NCBI RefSeq assembly: GCF_000745835.1 | Contig: NZ_JQKB01000054.1 | Span: 1-35,060 of the forward strand | Direction of reading: 5' to 3' | Length of the DNA: 35,060 nucleotides | DNA from: Belnapia moabensis DSM 16746 | GTDB taxonomy: Bacteria; Pseudomonadota; Alphaproteobacteria; Acetobacterales; Acetobacteraceae | Shown: piece after piece, positions 1-7,909 of the stretch | Layout: each line of letters begins with the position of its first letter | Position numbering within the stretch: position 1 is the first letter of the stretch | Notes under the pieces: generated by a model | What the model saw: the letters and a program-made list of their open reading frames with translations, nothing else | What the model was told of the DNA's origin: nothing | The model's database searches: none | Made by a program: the position numbers and the translations under genes

Positions 1-1644
1 GGCCTCGCCGCGCCGGAAGTCGTCGCCTATCTGCGTGGCCTCGGCGTCACCTCGGTCGAGCTGCTGCCCGTCCACACCTTCGTCAATGACGGGCCGCTGG
101 TGGACAAGGGGCTCACCAATTACTGGGGCTACAACACCATCAGCTTCTTCTCGCCGGCGCGGCGCTATGCCCGCAACCCGGCCTTCGCCTTCTCCGAGTT
201 CAAGGAGATGGTCGCCCGGCTGCACGACGCCAATCTCGAGGTCATCCTCGACGTCGTCTACAACCACACCGCCGAGGGCAACGAGCGTGGGCCGACGCTG
301 TCCTTCAAGGGCATCGACAACGCCAGCTACTACCGCCTGATGCCCGACGAGCCGCGCTACTACATCAACGACACCGGCACCGGGAACACGGTGAACCTCT
401 CGCACCCCCGCGTGCTGCAGATGGTGACGGACAGCCTGCGCTACTGGGCGACCGAGATGCGCGTCGACGGCTTCCGCTTCGACCTCGCCACCATTCTCGG
501 GCGCGAGCCGCACGGCTTCGACGAGGGCGGTGGCTTCCTCGATTCCTGTAGGCAGGACCCCGTGCTGTCGCGCGTCAAGCTGATCGCGGAGCCCTGGGAT
601 ATCGGCCCGGGCGGCTACCAAGTCGGCGGCTTTCCGCCCGGCTGGGCGGAGTGGAACGACCGCTTCCGCGACACCGTGCGCGCTTTCTGGAAGGGCGACG
701 AAGGCATGGCGGCGGATCTCGCCGCGCGCCTCACCGCCTCCGGCGACAAGTTCAACCGCCGCGGCCGCAAGCCCTGGGCCAGCGTCAACTTCATCGCGGC
801 GCATGACGGCTTCACGCTGAACGACCTCGTTTCCTACAACGACAAGCACAACATGGCCAACGGCGAAGACAACCGTGACGGCCATTCGAACAACCATTCT
901 TGGAACCACGGCGTCGAGGGCCCGACCGACGACCCCGAGATCCAGGCGCTGCGCGAGCGGCAGAAGCGCAACATGATGGCGACGCTGCTGTTCTCGCAGG
1001 GCACGCCGATGGTGCTCGCGGGCGACGAATTCGGCCGCACCCAGCAGGGCAACAACAACACCTACTGCCAGGACAACGAGCTGAACTGGGTGGACTGGGC
1101 CGGCATTGATGCCGAAGGCCGCGGTCTCGCCGCCTTCACCCGCAAGCTGATCGCGCTGCGCCAAGCCTTCCCCATGCTGCGCCGCAGCCGCTTCCTCACC
1201 GGCGCCTACAACGAGGAGCTGGAGATCAAGGACGCCACCTGGATCACGCCGGCCGGGACGGAGATGGATGGCCAGCACTGGGACGACCCGAACACCCGCT
1301 GCTTCGGCGTGGTGATGGACGGCCGCGCCCAGGCGACCGGCATCCGCCGCCCAGGCTCGGACGCCACGCTCCTGATGATCCTGAACTCCTACCACGAGGC
1401 CGTGGAGTTCTCGTTGCCGGAGCCGCCGGCCGGCCAGCGCTGGCTGCTGCTCATCGACACCAACCGGCCGGAGATGGAAGAGCCGGAGCCCTTTGAGTTC
1501 GGCCATCCCTACGTCGTCACCGGCCGGTCGCTGCTGCTGCTGGTGCTGCGGCCGGAGCGGGGCGGCACCGGCATCCTTGCCGCGGCGCGTGCGGCGCTGC
1601 GGGCCGGCACCTCCGCGCCGCCGCTACCCGACGCGGCAGGCTGA
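1..1644 (+). CDS. glgX: Glycogen debranching enzyme GlgX, 5'-truncated by window edge
   Basis: Hydrolyses alpha-1,6 branches of glycogen limit dextrins in the cytoplasm (GH13 isoamylase-type family knowledge). The reading frame is open from base 1, so the N-terminal CBM48 region and true start lie outside the window; 547 codons remain. GH13 signatures appear in order: DVVYNHT (region I, about residue 84), GFRFD with the nucleophile Asp161, IAEPWD with the acid/base Glu197, and AAHDG with Asp269. The sequences NYWGYN and YNDKHN, typical of GlgX/TreX, flank these. The C-terminal beta domain runs to a TGA stop. It converges with the operon on the other strand. The GTG at 100 is internal and should not be taken as the start. 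Confidence 0.95.
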   Translation, partial: GLAAPEVVAYLRGLGVTSVELLPVHTFVNDGPLVDKGLTNYWGYNTISFFSPARRYARNPAFAFSEFKEMVARLHDANLEVILDVVYNHTAEGNERGPTLSFKGIDNASYYRLMPDEPRYYINDTGTGNTVNLSHPRVLQMVTDSLRYWATEMRVDGFRFDLATILGREPHGFDEGGGFLDSCRQDPVLSRVKLIAEPWDIGPGGYQVGGFPPGWAEWNDRFRDTVRAFWKGDEGMAADLAARLTASGDKFNRRGRKPWASVNFIAAHDGFTLNDLVSYNDKHNMANGEDNRDGHSNNHSWNHGVEGPTDDPEIQALRERQKRNMMATLLFSQGTPMVLAGDEFGRTQQGNNNTYCQDNELNWVDWAGIDAEGRGLAAFTRKLIALRQAFPMLRRSRFLTGAYNEELEIKDATWITPAGTEMDGQHWDDPNTRCFGVVMDGRAQATGIRRPGSDATLLMILNSYHEAVEFSLPEPPAGQRWLLLIDTNRPEMEEPEPFEFGHPYVVTGRSLLLLVLRPERGGTGILAAARAALRAGTSAPPLPDAAG

Positions 1645-1646
1645 CC

Positions 1647-1670
1647 CCAGGGGGCGAACCAGGGGGCGAA
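1647..1670. repeat. Perfect 12-bp tandem direct repeat
   Basis: The unit CCAGGGGGCGAA occurs twice back to back, beginning three bases after the glgX stop. It sits directly before the inverted repeat at 1671-1696. No function is evident; slipped-strand duplication is the simplest explanation. Confidence 0.8.
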
Positions 1671-1696
1671 GGCCGGCCAGGCTCATCCGGCCGGCC
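1671..1696. terminator. GC hairpin between convergent genes, possible bidirectional terminator
   Basis: GGCCGGCC at 1671-1678 is repeated as its own reverse complement at 1689-1696 with a 10-base loop. It lies where glgX (+) and the amidohydrolase (-) converge, overlapping the last codons of the latter. There is no T-tract, so a classical intrinsic terminator is not shown; the terminator role is inferred from position. Confidence 0.4.
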
Positions 1697-2465
1697 CGTC
1701 GCAGGCGGCGATGGCCTGCCGGATGGCCGGCTCCAGCCGCCCGGCCCAATGCGCGATGCCGGCGGCATCGGCGAGCAGGTCCTGCCGCACCTCGATCAGC
1801 AGGGCCGGCAGGCCGCGCGCATCGCCATGCACAGGCACGGTGTAGTCCTCCTCGATCTCGATGCGGTAAGGCTCGTTCTCGCCGAGGCAGAGGCCGGGTG
1901 CGGCCAGGGCGCCGAGCAAGGCGCGGCCGAAACCCTCTGCCGCGCCGAACAGCACGCCGGCCTGCCAGGGCCGCGCCACGCCGCGATAGACCGGCGTGAA
2001 GCTGTGCACGCCGATGATGCATCCCGGCCGCCGCGCCTCGATATGCCCGGCGACGGCGGCCTGGAAGGGATGGAACAGCGTCGCCTCCCGCATCGCCCGC
2101 GCCGCCGGGTCGAGGCCGAGATTGCCGGGGATCACCGTATCCTCGCTCCGCTCCGGGATGGAGGAGGGCACGCTGAGCGGGCGGTTGCAGTCGATGACCA
2201 GCCGCGAATAGCCGGTAGCGAAAAGCGCGGCATCAAGACGCCTCGACAGTGCCTCCGCCAGGCTGAGCGCGCCGATATCCCAGGCGATGTGCCGCCGCAG
2301 CTCGGCCGGCGGCAGACCGAGATCGCCAAGCCGGCGCGGCAGGCGATTGCTGGCGTGCTCGCAGAGCAGCAGGCAGGGCGAGGCGCCTGCGAGGTTGTGC
2401 GCGGTGAAGGGCGGCGGCTCATCCGCCGCCAGCAAGGCCATGGGCATCGGGGCAGGCTCCGGCAT
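1683..2465 (-). CDS. N-formylglutamate amidohydrolase family protein
   Basis: A 260-residue protein of the N-formylglutamate amidohydrolase-like family, metal-dependent enzymes that cleave N-formyl or N-acyl amino acids. Visible family features are the early LLCEHASN motif (about residue 35), HIAWDIGA (about 58), DCNRPL (about 92), GVHSFTP (about 143) and a late LIEVRQD (about 232). These carry the His, Glu and Asp expected for zinc binding and catalysis. There is no signal peptide, so it is probably cytosolic. It is the last gene of the acylase operon, 23 bases after the SDR gene. The ribosome site before ATG 2465 is weak; an in-frame ATG at 2447 has GGAG upstream and is an alternative start. 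The exact substrate is not readable. Confidence 0.85.
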   Translation of the reverse strand: MPEPAPMPMALLAADEPPPFTAHNLAGASPCLLLCEHASNRLPRRLGDLGLPPAELRRHIAWDIGALSLAEALSRRLDAALFATGYSRLVIDCNRPLSVPSSIPERSEDTVIPGNLGLDPAARAMREATLFHPFQAAVAGHIEARRPGCIIGVHSFTPVYRGVARPWQAGVLFGAAEGFGRALLGALAAPGLCLGENEPYRIEIEEDYTVPVHGDARGLPALLIEVRQDLLADAAGIAHWAGRLEPAIRQAIAACDGPAG

Positions 2466-2488
2466 GAGATGGCGGCGGGCCGCGAGGG

Positions 2489-3223
2489 TCAGTTGAACGC
2501 CATGCCGCCGGACAGGGCGACGGTCTGGCCCGTCATATAGGCATTGCCCACCAGCATCATCACCGCCTGAGCGACCTCCCCGGCGGTGCCGAAGCGGCCG
2601 AGCGGGATGCGGGCTGGCGATTGGGCGACGCCCGACCTCACCATGTCGGTGTCGATCAGCGAGGGCGCCACCGCATTCACCGTGATGCCCTCCGTGACCA
2701 GGCGGGCCGCGTAGCCGCGCGTCAGCCCTTCGAGCCCGGCCTTGGAGGCGTTGTAATGCACGCCGATGGCTCCCGCGCCGCGCGCGGCACCCGAGGAGAT
2801 GTTGACGATCCGCCCCCAACCCCGCGCCCGCATATGCGGCAGCACCGCCTGGGTGCAGAGGAAGGCGGATTTCAGGTTGACCGAGATCGTCGCGTCGAAA
2901 TCCGCCTCGGTCAGCGTGTCGATGCCGCGGATCAGCGCAATGCCCGCATTGTTGACGAGGATACCGACCTGCCCGAGCTCCTGCGACACGGCCTTGACCA
3001 TGCCTTCGACGGCGCCGCCATCGGACACATCGGCCTGGACTGCCATGGCGCGGCCGCCGCCCTGCCGGATCGCCGCGGCCACCGCCTCGGCCTCAGCCGA
3101 CCTCGCCCGATAATTCACCGCGACCGCCGCCCCCGCCTCGGCCAGCGCCAGCGCGATGGCGGCCCCGATGCCGCGGGACCCGCCGGTGACCAGGCCGACG
3201 CGGCCGTTCAATGAGCTCGACAT
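2489..3223 (-). CDS. SDR family NAD(P)-dependent oxidoreductase (FabG-like)
   Basis: A 244-residue classical short-chain dehydrogenase/reductase. The cofactor motif TGGSRGIG is at residues 13-20, NNAG at 91-94, the structural Asn at 116, the catalytic Ser in NISSG (about 144) and YNASK with Tyr157 and Lys161. The length is standard for FabG-like enzymes, which reduce 3-oxo groups or oxidise secondary alcohols. Membership in a catabolic operon with an amidase and a solute-binding protein argues for a pathway oxidoreductase rather than the housekeeping fatty-acid enzyme; that is inference. GAGGAG stands about 8 bases before the ATG, supporting this start. There is a 31-base gap after the Bug gene. 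Confidence 0.92.
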   Translation of the reverse strand: MSSSLNGRVGLVTGGSRGIGAAIALALAEAGAAVAVNYRARSAEAEAVAAAIRQGGGRAMAVQADVSDGGAVEGMVKAVSQELGQVGILVNNAGIALIRGIDTLTEADFDATISVNLKSAFLCTQAVLPHMRARGWGRIVNISSGAARGAGAIGVHYNASKAGLEGLTRGYAARLVTEGITVNAVAPSLIDTDMVRSGVAQSPARIPLGRFGTAGEVAQAVMMLVGNAYMTGQTVALSGGMAFN

Positions 3224-3254
3224 GGCCCTTACTCCTCGGTCGCGACGCGGGCCG

Positions 3255-4214
3255 CTACTGGCGCTCGATTCCGGCCTTGGCGGCGACCTCGGACCATTTC
3301 GTCACCTCGGCAGTGACGAAGGCCTGCGCCTCCTCCGGCGTGCTGCCCACCACCTCGGCGCCGAGCCCCATCAGCCGCTCCCGCACCGAGGGGATGCGCA
3401 ATGCGGTGGCGGTCCCGTCGGCGATGGTCCGCACCACCGGCGCCGGGATGCCGGAAGGGCCGATCAGCGCGCCCCAGGTCGCTGCCTCGTAGCCGGGAAA
3501 GCCGCTCTCGGCCACGGTCGGCACCTCAGGCAGCACCGCCACCCGCCGCGCGGCCGTGACGGCGAGCGCCTTCAGCTTGCCGCCCTGCACATGGCCGAGC
3601 ACTGCCGGCAGGGTGTCGAACATCACGCCGATGCGCCCCGCCATCAGGTCCGGATGCGCCGCCGTGCTGCCACGATAGGGCACATGGGTCATCTCCACGC
3701 CCGCGCGGCTGGCAAACATCTCGGCGGCCAGGTGCACCGCCCCGCCCGTGCCGGCGAAGCTGACCTTGCCCGGCGCCTGCCGTGCCAGGGCGGCCAGCTC
3801 CTGCGGGGTATTGGCCGCGAATTCGGGCGCCGCCACCAGCACCAGCGGCACGGTATAGACCACCGTCAGCGCCGCGATGTCGCGCAGCGTGTCGAAAGGG
3901 GTGCGGTAGAGCGGCACGTTGACCGCATGGTTCACCGAGACGAGGCCGAGCGAATGCCCGTCCGCCGGCGACTTGGCCACCGCCTCGGTGCCAACGATAC
4001 CATTCGCCCCGGCACGGTTCTCAACCACGACGGGCTGGCCCCAGGCCGATGGCAGATGCTCCGCCAGGAGCCGGGCGGCAATGTCGGATGCGCCGCCCGG
4101 CGTGTAGGGCACGATGATGCGCACTGGCCGGTTGGGGAAGGCCGGCTGGCCATGGGCGCGCCCGGCTAGCATGAGGGCGGGCAGCGCGAGCGCCGCGCGG
4201 CGGGGGAGTGTCAT
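3255..4214 (-). CDS. Tripartite tricarboxylate transporter substrate-binding protein (Bug/TctC family)
   Basis: A 319-residue periplasmic binding protein. The N-terminus MTLPRRAALALPALMLAG is a signal peptide (Arg pair plus hydrophobic stretch) ending near AHGQ. The mature protein has family hallmarks: RPVRIIVPYTPGG, the ENR-AGANG motif, ADGHSLG, and THVPYRG followed by a DLMAGRI-like segment. Bug proteins capture carboxylates or other small organic anions and usually feed TctA/TctB, but no TctA or TctB gene lies here, which is common for this expanded family. The start is supported by a strong AAGGAGG about 6 bases upstream, and the ATG overlaps the acylase stop by 4 bases (ATGA). It is therefore translationally coupled to the amidase gene and probably binds that enzyme's substrate or product. 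Confidence 0.93.
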   Translation of the reverse strand: MTLPRRAALALPALMLAGRAHGQPAFPNRPVRIIVPYTPGGASDIAARLLAEHLPSAWGQPVVVENRAGANGIVGTEAVAKSPADGHSLGLVSVNHAVNVPLYRTPFDTLRDIAALTVVYTVPLVLVAAPEFAANTPQELAALARQAPGKVSFAGTGGAVHLAAEMFASRAGVEMTHVPYRGSTAAHPDLMAGRIGVMFDTLPAVLGHVQGGKLKALAVTAARRVAVLPEVPTVAESGFPGYEAATWGALIGPSGIPAPVVRTIADGTATALRIPSVRERLMGLGAEVVGSTPEEAQAFVTAEVTKWSEVAAKAGIERQ

Positions 4215-6511
4215 GGGCGTCCTCCTTGTCTCGATGGCTGCAGCACCTGGGTCGCACCGGCCTCTCGCTCGATCACCGGCCAACAGTAGCGCATCGGCAC
4301 CATCCGGCAGTCGGACCAGGCAGCGTTCTGGTCGGCATAGTGCAGGCTGCCCGGCCGGCCGGAGACGCCGTGGAAGACGGCCCAGAGGCTGTTGTCCCAG
4401 TCGCCGACATCGAAGGCATAGCGCGCCAGCGCCCCATAGGTGGCGGCGGTGCCGGCCGAGGGCAGCATCCCCACCGCCAGCACCGTATCGCCATCGCCGC
4501 CCAGCGGCTGCGCCGGCGGGTCGAGCCCCGCCTCGGGGAAGAGCGGCGTCAGCGGATGGCTGAAGCGCGGCGCGTGGGCCTCGCCCCAGGGCCGCGGCGG
4601 CTCTGCGGCGGCACGGCGCAATGCCTCGGCCAGGGCCTCCGTCCAGGACCAACCGCCCAGCAGTGCCGTGTCATCGTCCCGCAGCAGGCGCGGCAGGCAC
4701 CACCAGAGCTGGTTCATCGGCACCACGCCGGGCGGAACGGCGAGATAGGGATGGCCGGCAACCCCGGCGAGCCCGCTCCGCTCGGCCAGCAGGGCAGTGA
4801 GCGCGCGGCGCAGGGCGATATAAGCCGTGGCCGCCTCGCTGCCCGCCGCCATCCGCCCATCCCAACCGAGCAGCAAGGCGCGCAGCCGGGCCGCGGCTTG
4901 CTCCGCCGGTTCGGCCAGCGCCGCCAGCCGCTCGCGCAACAGCAGCGCATTGGGCGAGAGCACATCGGCATGCACCGCCGCCGCCCCGGCCGCTGTCAGG
5001 GATTCGCCGGCCGCGATCATCTCGGCGATGCGCCGGGCACGGTAGGGCGGATGGCAATCGGTGCAGAGATAGTCGGGATGGTCATCCGCCACGACGCGAT
5101 TGTTGGCGGTGACGATGACGCCGCCTGGCGGGTCGATCACCCGCGGCATCTCGGCATATGGAATCCACCCCTCCCATTCATGCTCGCCGGTCCAGCCCGG
5201 CACCGGCAGCCAGCCATTTGCGCGTGGTCGCCGCGGCAGCGTGGCACGCACGAGCTGGCCGATATGCCCGGCGGTATCGGCCGCCACCAGGTTATGGTCG
5301 ATCAACCCCCAGCCCGCCGTCGCCGCGTAGAGCTCCTCCACCGAGCCGGCACGCAGCATGCGTGGCAGGCAATCGAAGGACAGGTCGGTCTCGGCCGTTT
5401 GCACCGTGCGCAGCGCGAGCGCCGTGCCGCGCGCCGGGTCGCCGGCGATCACCGCGCCATGATGCGTCTCGATGATCTCGATCTCGCGCGGCGCCGCCCC
5501 GCGCACCGCGATCGTCTCGTGCCGCCGCGCCACCGGGCGCCATCCGCCGCGGAACAGGGTGTGCTCCGCGTTGTCGTCGAACCGCTCCACGAAGAGGTCG
5601 AAGAGATCCATGAAGGCATGCGTCACGCACCAGGCGACGCGGCCGTTATGGGCGAAATGCGGGAAGGCCGGCACCCCCGGCACCGTCAGCCCGATCGCGT
5701 CGAACGCGTCGCAGGCGACATGATGCTGCGCATACATGTTCGGGATCTCGAAGACCCGGTGCGGATCACCCGCCAGGACCGGCCGGCCCGTGGCGCTGCG
5801 CCCCGGCCCCACCGCCCAGTTGTTGCTGCCGCCTCCCGCCGCATCCGGCGCCGCTGCCTCCAGTAACGCGGCGAGGCCCGGCGCCAGCTCGGCGAGCGTC
5901 GCCTCCCAACGCCTGGCCTCGACGCCGGGCGGAATGATGAGCGCATCCATCCCGCCATCGTCGTAGCGCAGCTTGCCGACCTGCTCCGCCCCCACCACCG
6001 GCAGCGCCGCCGCGCGCCAGAGCTTAAACCAGACGGAGCCCATCAGCAGGCCGAGCCGGCGCATCACCGCGATGCTGTGCCAGCCCTCCCAGGGCTCCGG
6101 CCGCTCCCCGAGCAGCGCGTATTCGACCGGCAGCGGCGTGTCGCTGCCGATGAGCGCATTCACCCCCTCGGCATAGCGGTCGAGCATCGCCCGCGTCTCC
6201 GGCGCCACCGCCGCATAGTCGCGCCGCGAGGCCCGCTCCACGCCGAGCCGGCGCGCCAGCGCGTCCGCCTCCACCGCCGGAGGACCGAGGAATTCAGCCG
6301 CCCGCCCCGTCGCCCTGCGGCGGGTGAGGTCCATCTGGAACAGCCGGTCCTGCGCATGGACGAAGCCGAGCGCGAACCATGCATCATGCGCCGTCCCGGC
6401 GCGAAGATGCGGCACGCCCTGCGGGTCTCGGTGGATGGTGACGGGCGCCGCCAGTCCCGGCAGTTCCAGAACCCCGTCCAGCTTCGGCAATGCGGCGGCG
6501 AGGTCGGTCAT
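4211..6511 (-). CDS. Penicillin acylase family (Ntn-hydrolase) amidase
   Basis: A 766-residue precursor of the penicillin amidase / acyl-homoserine-lactone acylase family, which self-cleaves and uses the new N-terminal Ser to hydrolyse amides. The alpha-chain part shows HAQDRLFQMDLTRRRA (residues 52-67). The autoprocessing site is GGGSNNWAVGPG with the nucleophile Ser229, followed by PVLAGDPHR. Later beta-chain motifs include VTANNRV. ATG 6511 has GAGGTG about 5 bases upstream; an extension to 6628 is also open. No signal peptide precedes this start, although most characterised members are periplasmic; the overlapping upstream frame at 6508-6579 does look like a signal peptide (see that entry). 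It is first in the operon with Bug, SDR and amidohydrolase. Substrate class (beta-lactam, AHL or other amide) is not decided by sequence. Confidence 0.9.
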   Translation of the reverse strand: MTDLAAALPKLDGVLELPGLAAPVTIHRDPQGVPHLRAGTAHDAWFALGFVHAQDRLFQMDLTRRRATGRAAEFLGPPAVEADALARRLGVERASRRDYAAVAPETRAMLDRYAEGVNALIGSDTPLPVEYALLGERPEPWEGWHSIAVMRRLGLLMGSVWFKLWRAAALPVVGAEQVGKLRYDDGGMDALIIPPGVEARRWEATLAELAPGLAALLEAAAPDAAGGGSNNWAVGPGRSATGRPVLAGDPHRVFEIPNMYAQHHVACDAFDAIGLTVPGVPAFPHFAHNGRVAWCVTHAFMDLFDLFVERFDDNAEHTLFRGGWRPVARRHETIAVRGAAPREIEIIETHHGAVIAGDPARGTALALRTVQTAETDLSFDCLPRMLRAGSVEELYAATAGWGLIDHNLVAADTAGHIGQLVRATLPRRPRANGWLPVPGWTGEHEWEGWIPYAEMPRVIDPPGGVIVTANNRVVADDHPDYLCTDCHPPYRARRIAEMIAAGESLTAAGAAAVHADVLSPNALLLRERLAALAEPAEQAAARLRALLLGWDGRMAAGSEAATAYIALRRALTALLAERSGLAGVAGHPYLAVPPGVVPMNQLWWCLPRLLRDDDTALLGGWSWTEALAEALRRAAAEPPRPWGEAHAPRFSHPLTPLFPEAGLDPPAQPLGGDGDTVLAVGMLPSAGTAATYGALARYAFDVGDWDNSLWAVFHGVSGRPGSLHYADQNAAWSDCRMVPMRYCWPVIEREAGATQVLQPSRQGGRP

Positions 6512-6579
6512 CCGCACCTCACCGCGTCGGCCATGGCCGGACTGGCGGGCAGCATCGGGGCAAGGATCAGGCGTCGCAT
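6508..6579 (-). CDS. Possible 23-codon leader with signal-peptide character upstream of the acylase
   Basis: On the minus strand a strong ribosome site (GGGAGGAAGAG) precedes an ATG at 6579. The frame reads MRRLILAPMLPASPAMADA and ends at a TGA whose bases overlap the acylase ATG (ATGA). It has an Arg-rich start, a hydrophobic core and an AMA cleavage-like site, that is, Sec signal peptide form. Two readings are possible: a real short leader coupled to the acylase, or the true 5' end of the acylase gene separated from the body by a frameshift. Both are inference. Confidence 0.35.
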   Translation of the reverse strand: MRRLILAPMLPASPAMADAVRCG

Positions 6580-6626
6580 GGCTCTTCCTCCCGGGGTTAT
6601 CATGCGGGGAGTTGTGGAGGGGCGCC
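6580..6626. promoter_or_regulatory. Divergent intergenic region between acylase operon and aminotransferase operon
   Basis: Divergent operons leave only this short gap if the leader frame is translated, or 115 bases if it is not. It must hold promoters for both directions. On the + strand TATCAT at 6599-6604 could be a -10 element but no convincing -35 is seen. GTGGAGGGG just before 6627 is the ribosome site of the aminotransferase. Confidence 0.35.
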
Positions 6627-7856
6627 ATGGATGACCTGCCGAATTCGCTGGATGCCGCGCTGCGCCGGCGCGCCGCCCAGGTGATCCCGGGCGGCCTCTG
6701 GGGCCATCTCGACGCGGCCCGCCTGCCGGCCGGCTACCCGCAATTCTTCCGCAGCGCCGAGGGCTGCCGGCTGACCGATGTGGACGGCCATACGGTCATC
6801 GACTTCATGTGCAGCTGGGGCCCCATCGTCCTCGGCCACAGGCATCCGGCGGTGGAGGAGGCCGTCGCCCGCCAGGCCGCGCTCGGCGACGCCATGAACG
6901 GGCCGGGCGAGGTGCTGGTCGAGCTGGCAGAGGCGCTGGTCAGGCTGATCCCGGCCGCCGATTGGTGCCTCCTCCAGAAGAACGGCACGGACGCCACCAC
7001 CGCCTGCGTCACCGTCGCCCGCGCCGGGACGGGGCGGCGGAAGATCCTCGCCGCGCGCGGCAGCTACCACGGCGCCGCGCCCTGGTGCTCGCCCTCGCTG
7101 GTCGGCGTCACCGCGGAGGACCGGGCGCATATCATCCACTACGAGTACAACGACATCGCCTCCCTCGAAAATGCGGTGGATCAGGCCAGCGGCGACCTCG
7201 CCGGCATCCTGGTCGCCGCCTTCCGCCACGACCTCGGCCGCGACCAGGAGATGCCCACGCCCTCCTTCGCCCGCCGCCTGCGCGAGCTGGCCGATGCCGC
7301 CGGCGCCGCGCTGATCCTCGACGAGGTGCGCGCCGGCTTCCGCCTCGACCTCGGCGGCTCCTGGGAGGCTCTCGGCGTGCGCCCGGACCTTTCGGCCTGG
7401 AGCAAGGCGATCGGCAACGGCCATGCGCTGGCGGCGGTGACGGGGGCGGAGCGCTTCCGCGAGGCCGCCTCCTCCGTCTTCACCACCGGCTCCTTCTGGT
7501 GCGCCGCGGTGCCCATGGCGGCCGCCCTGGCGACGCTGGCCGAGCTGCGGCGCCTCGACGGCCCCGCCCATATGCGGGCGATGGGCGAGCGGCTGCGCGC
7601 CGGGCTCGCGGCCGGCGCCGCCCGGCATGGGCTCGCCATCCGCCAATCAGGCCCGCCGCAGATGCCGCTGATGCTGTTCGAGGGCGATGCGGACTTCGCC
7701 CGCGGCAATGCCTTCTGCGCCGCGGCGCTGCGGGCCGGCGCCTATTTCCACCCGAAGCACAACATGTTCCTCAGCTGTGCCCATGGCCCGGCCGAGATTG
7801 ACGCGGCGCTGGAGGCCGCGGAGGCCGGCTTCGCCGCGGCGGCCGCCATCGGGTGA
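6627..7856 (+). CDS. Class III PLP aminotransferase (glutamate-1-semialdehyde aminomutase-like)
   Basis: A 409-residue fold-type I PLP enzyme resembling glutamate-1-semialdehyde 2,1-aminomutase and other class III aminotransferases. Features: VIPGG near the N-terminus, DVDGHTVIDF (about 50), GHRHPAVEEAV, KNGTDATT (phosphate-binding region, about 118), GSYHGAAPW, ILDEVRAGFR with the Asp that contacts the pyridine nitrogen, and SAWSKAIGNG with the Schiff-base Lys260. TTGSFW closes the active site. The ATG at 6627 has GGAGGGG upstream. It is first of two genes with a binding protein 53 bases downstream, and divergent from the acylase operon. This suggests transamination of an imported or hydrolysed amine or amino acid rather than haem synthesis; that is inference. 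Confidence 0.9.
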   Translation: MDDLPNSLDAALRRRAAQVIPGGLWGHLDAARLPAGYPQFFRSAEGCRLTDVDGHTVIDFMCSWGPIVLGHRHPAVEEAVARQAALGDAMNGPGEVLVELAEALVRLIPAADWCLLQKNGTDATTACVTVARAGTGRRKILAARGSYHGAAPWCSPSLVGVTAEDRAHIIHYEYNDIASLENAVDQASGDLAGILVAAFRHDLGRDQEMPTPSFARRLRELADAAGAALILDEVRAGFRLDLGGSWEALGVRPDLSAWSKAIGNGHALAAVTGAERFREAASSVFTTGSFWCAAVPMAAALATLAELRRLDGPAHMRAMGERLRAGLAAGAARHGLAIRQSGPPQMPLMLFEGDADFARGNAFCAAALRAGAYFHPKHNMFLSCAHGPAEIDAALEAAEAGFAAAAAIG

Positions 7857-7909
7857 CGCGGCCGCCGCTCCGTGCCTAAGCTGGCCGGAGAAAAACCGAG
7901 GAGCGGTCC

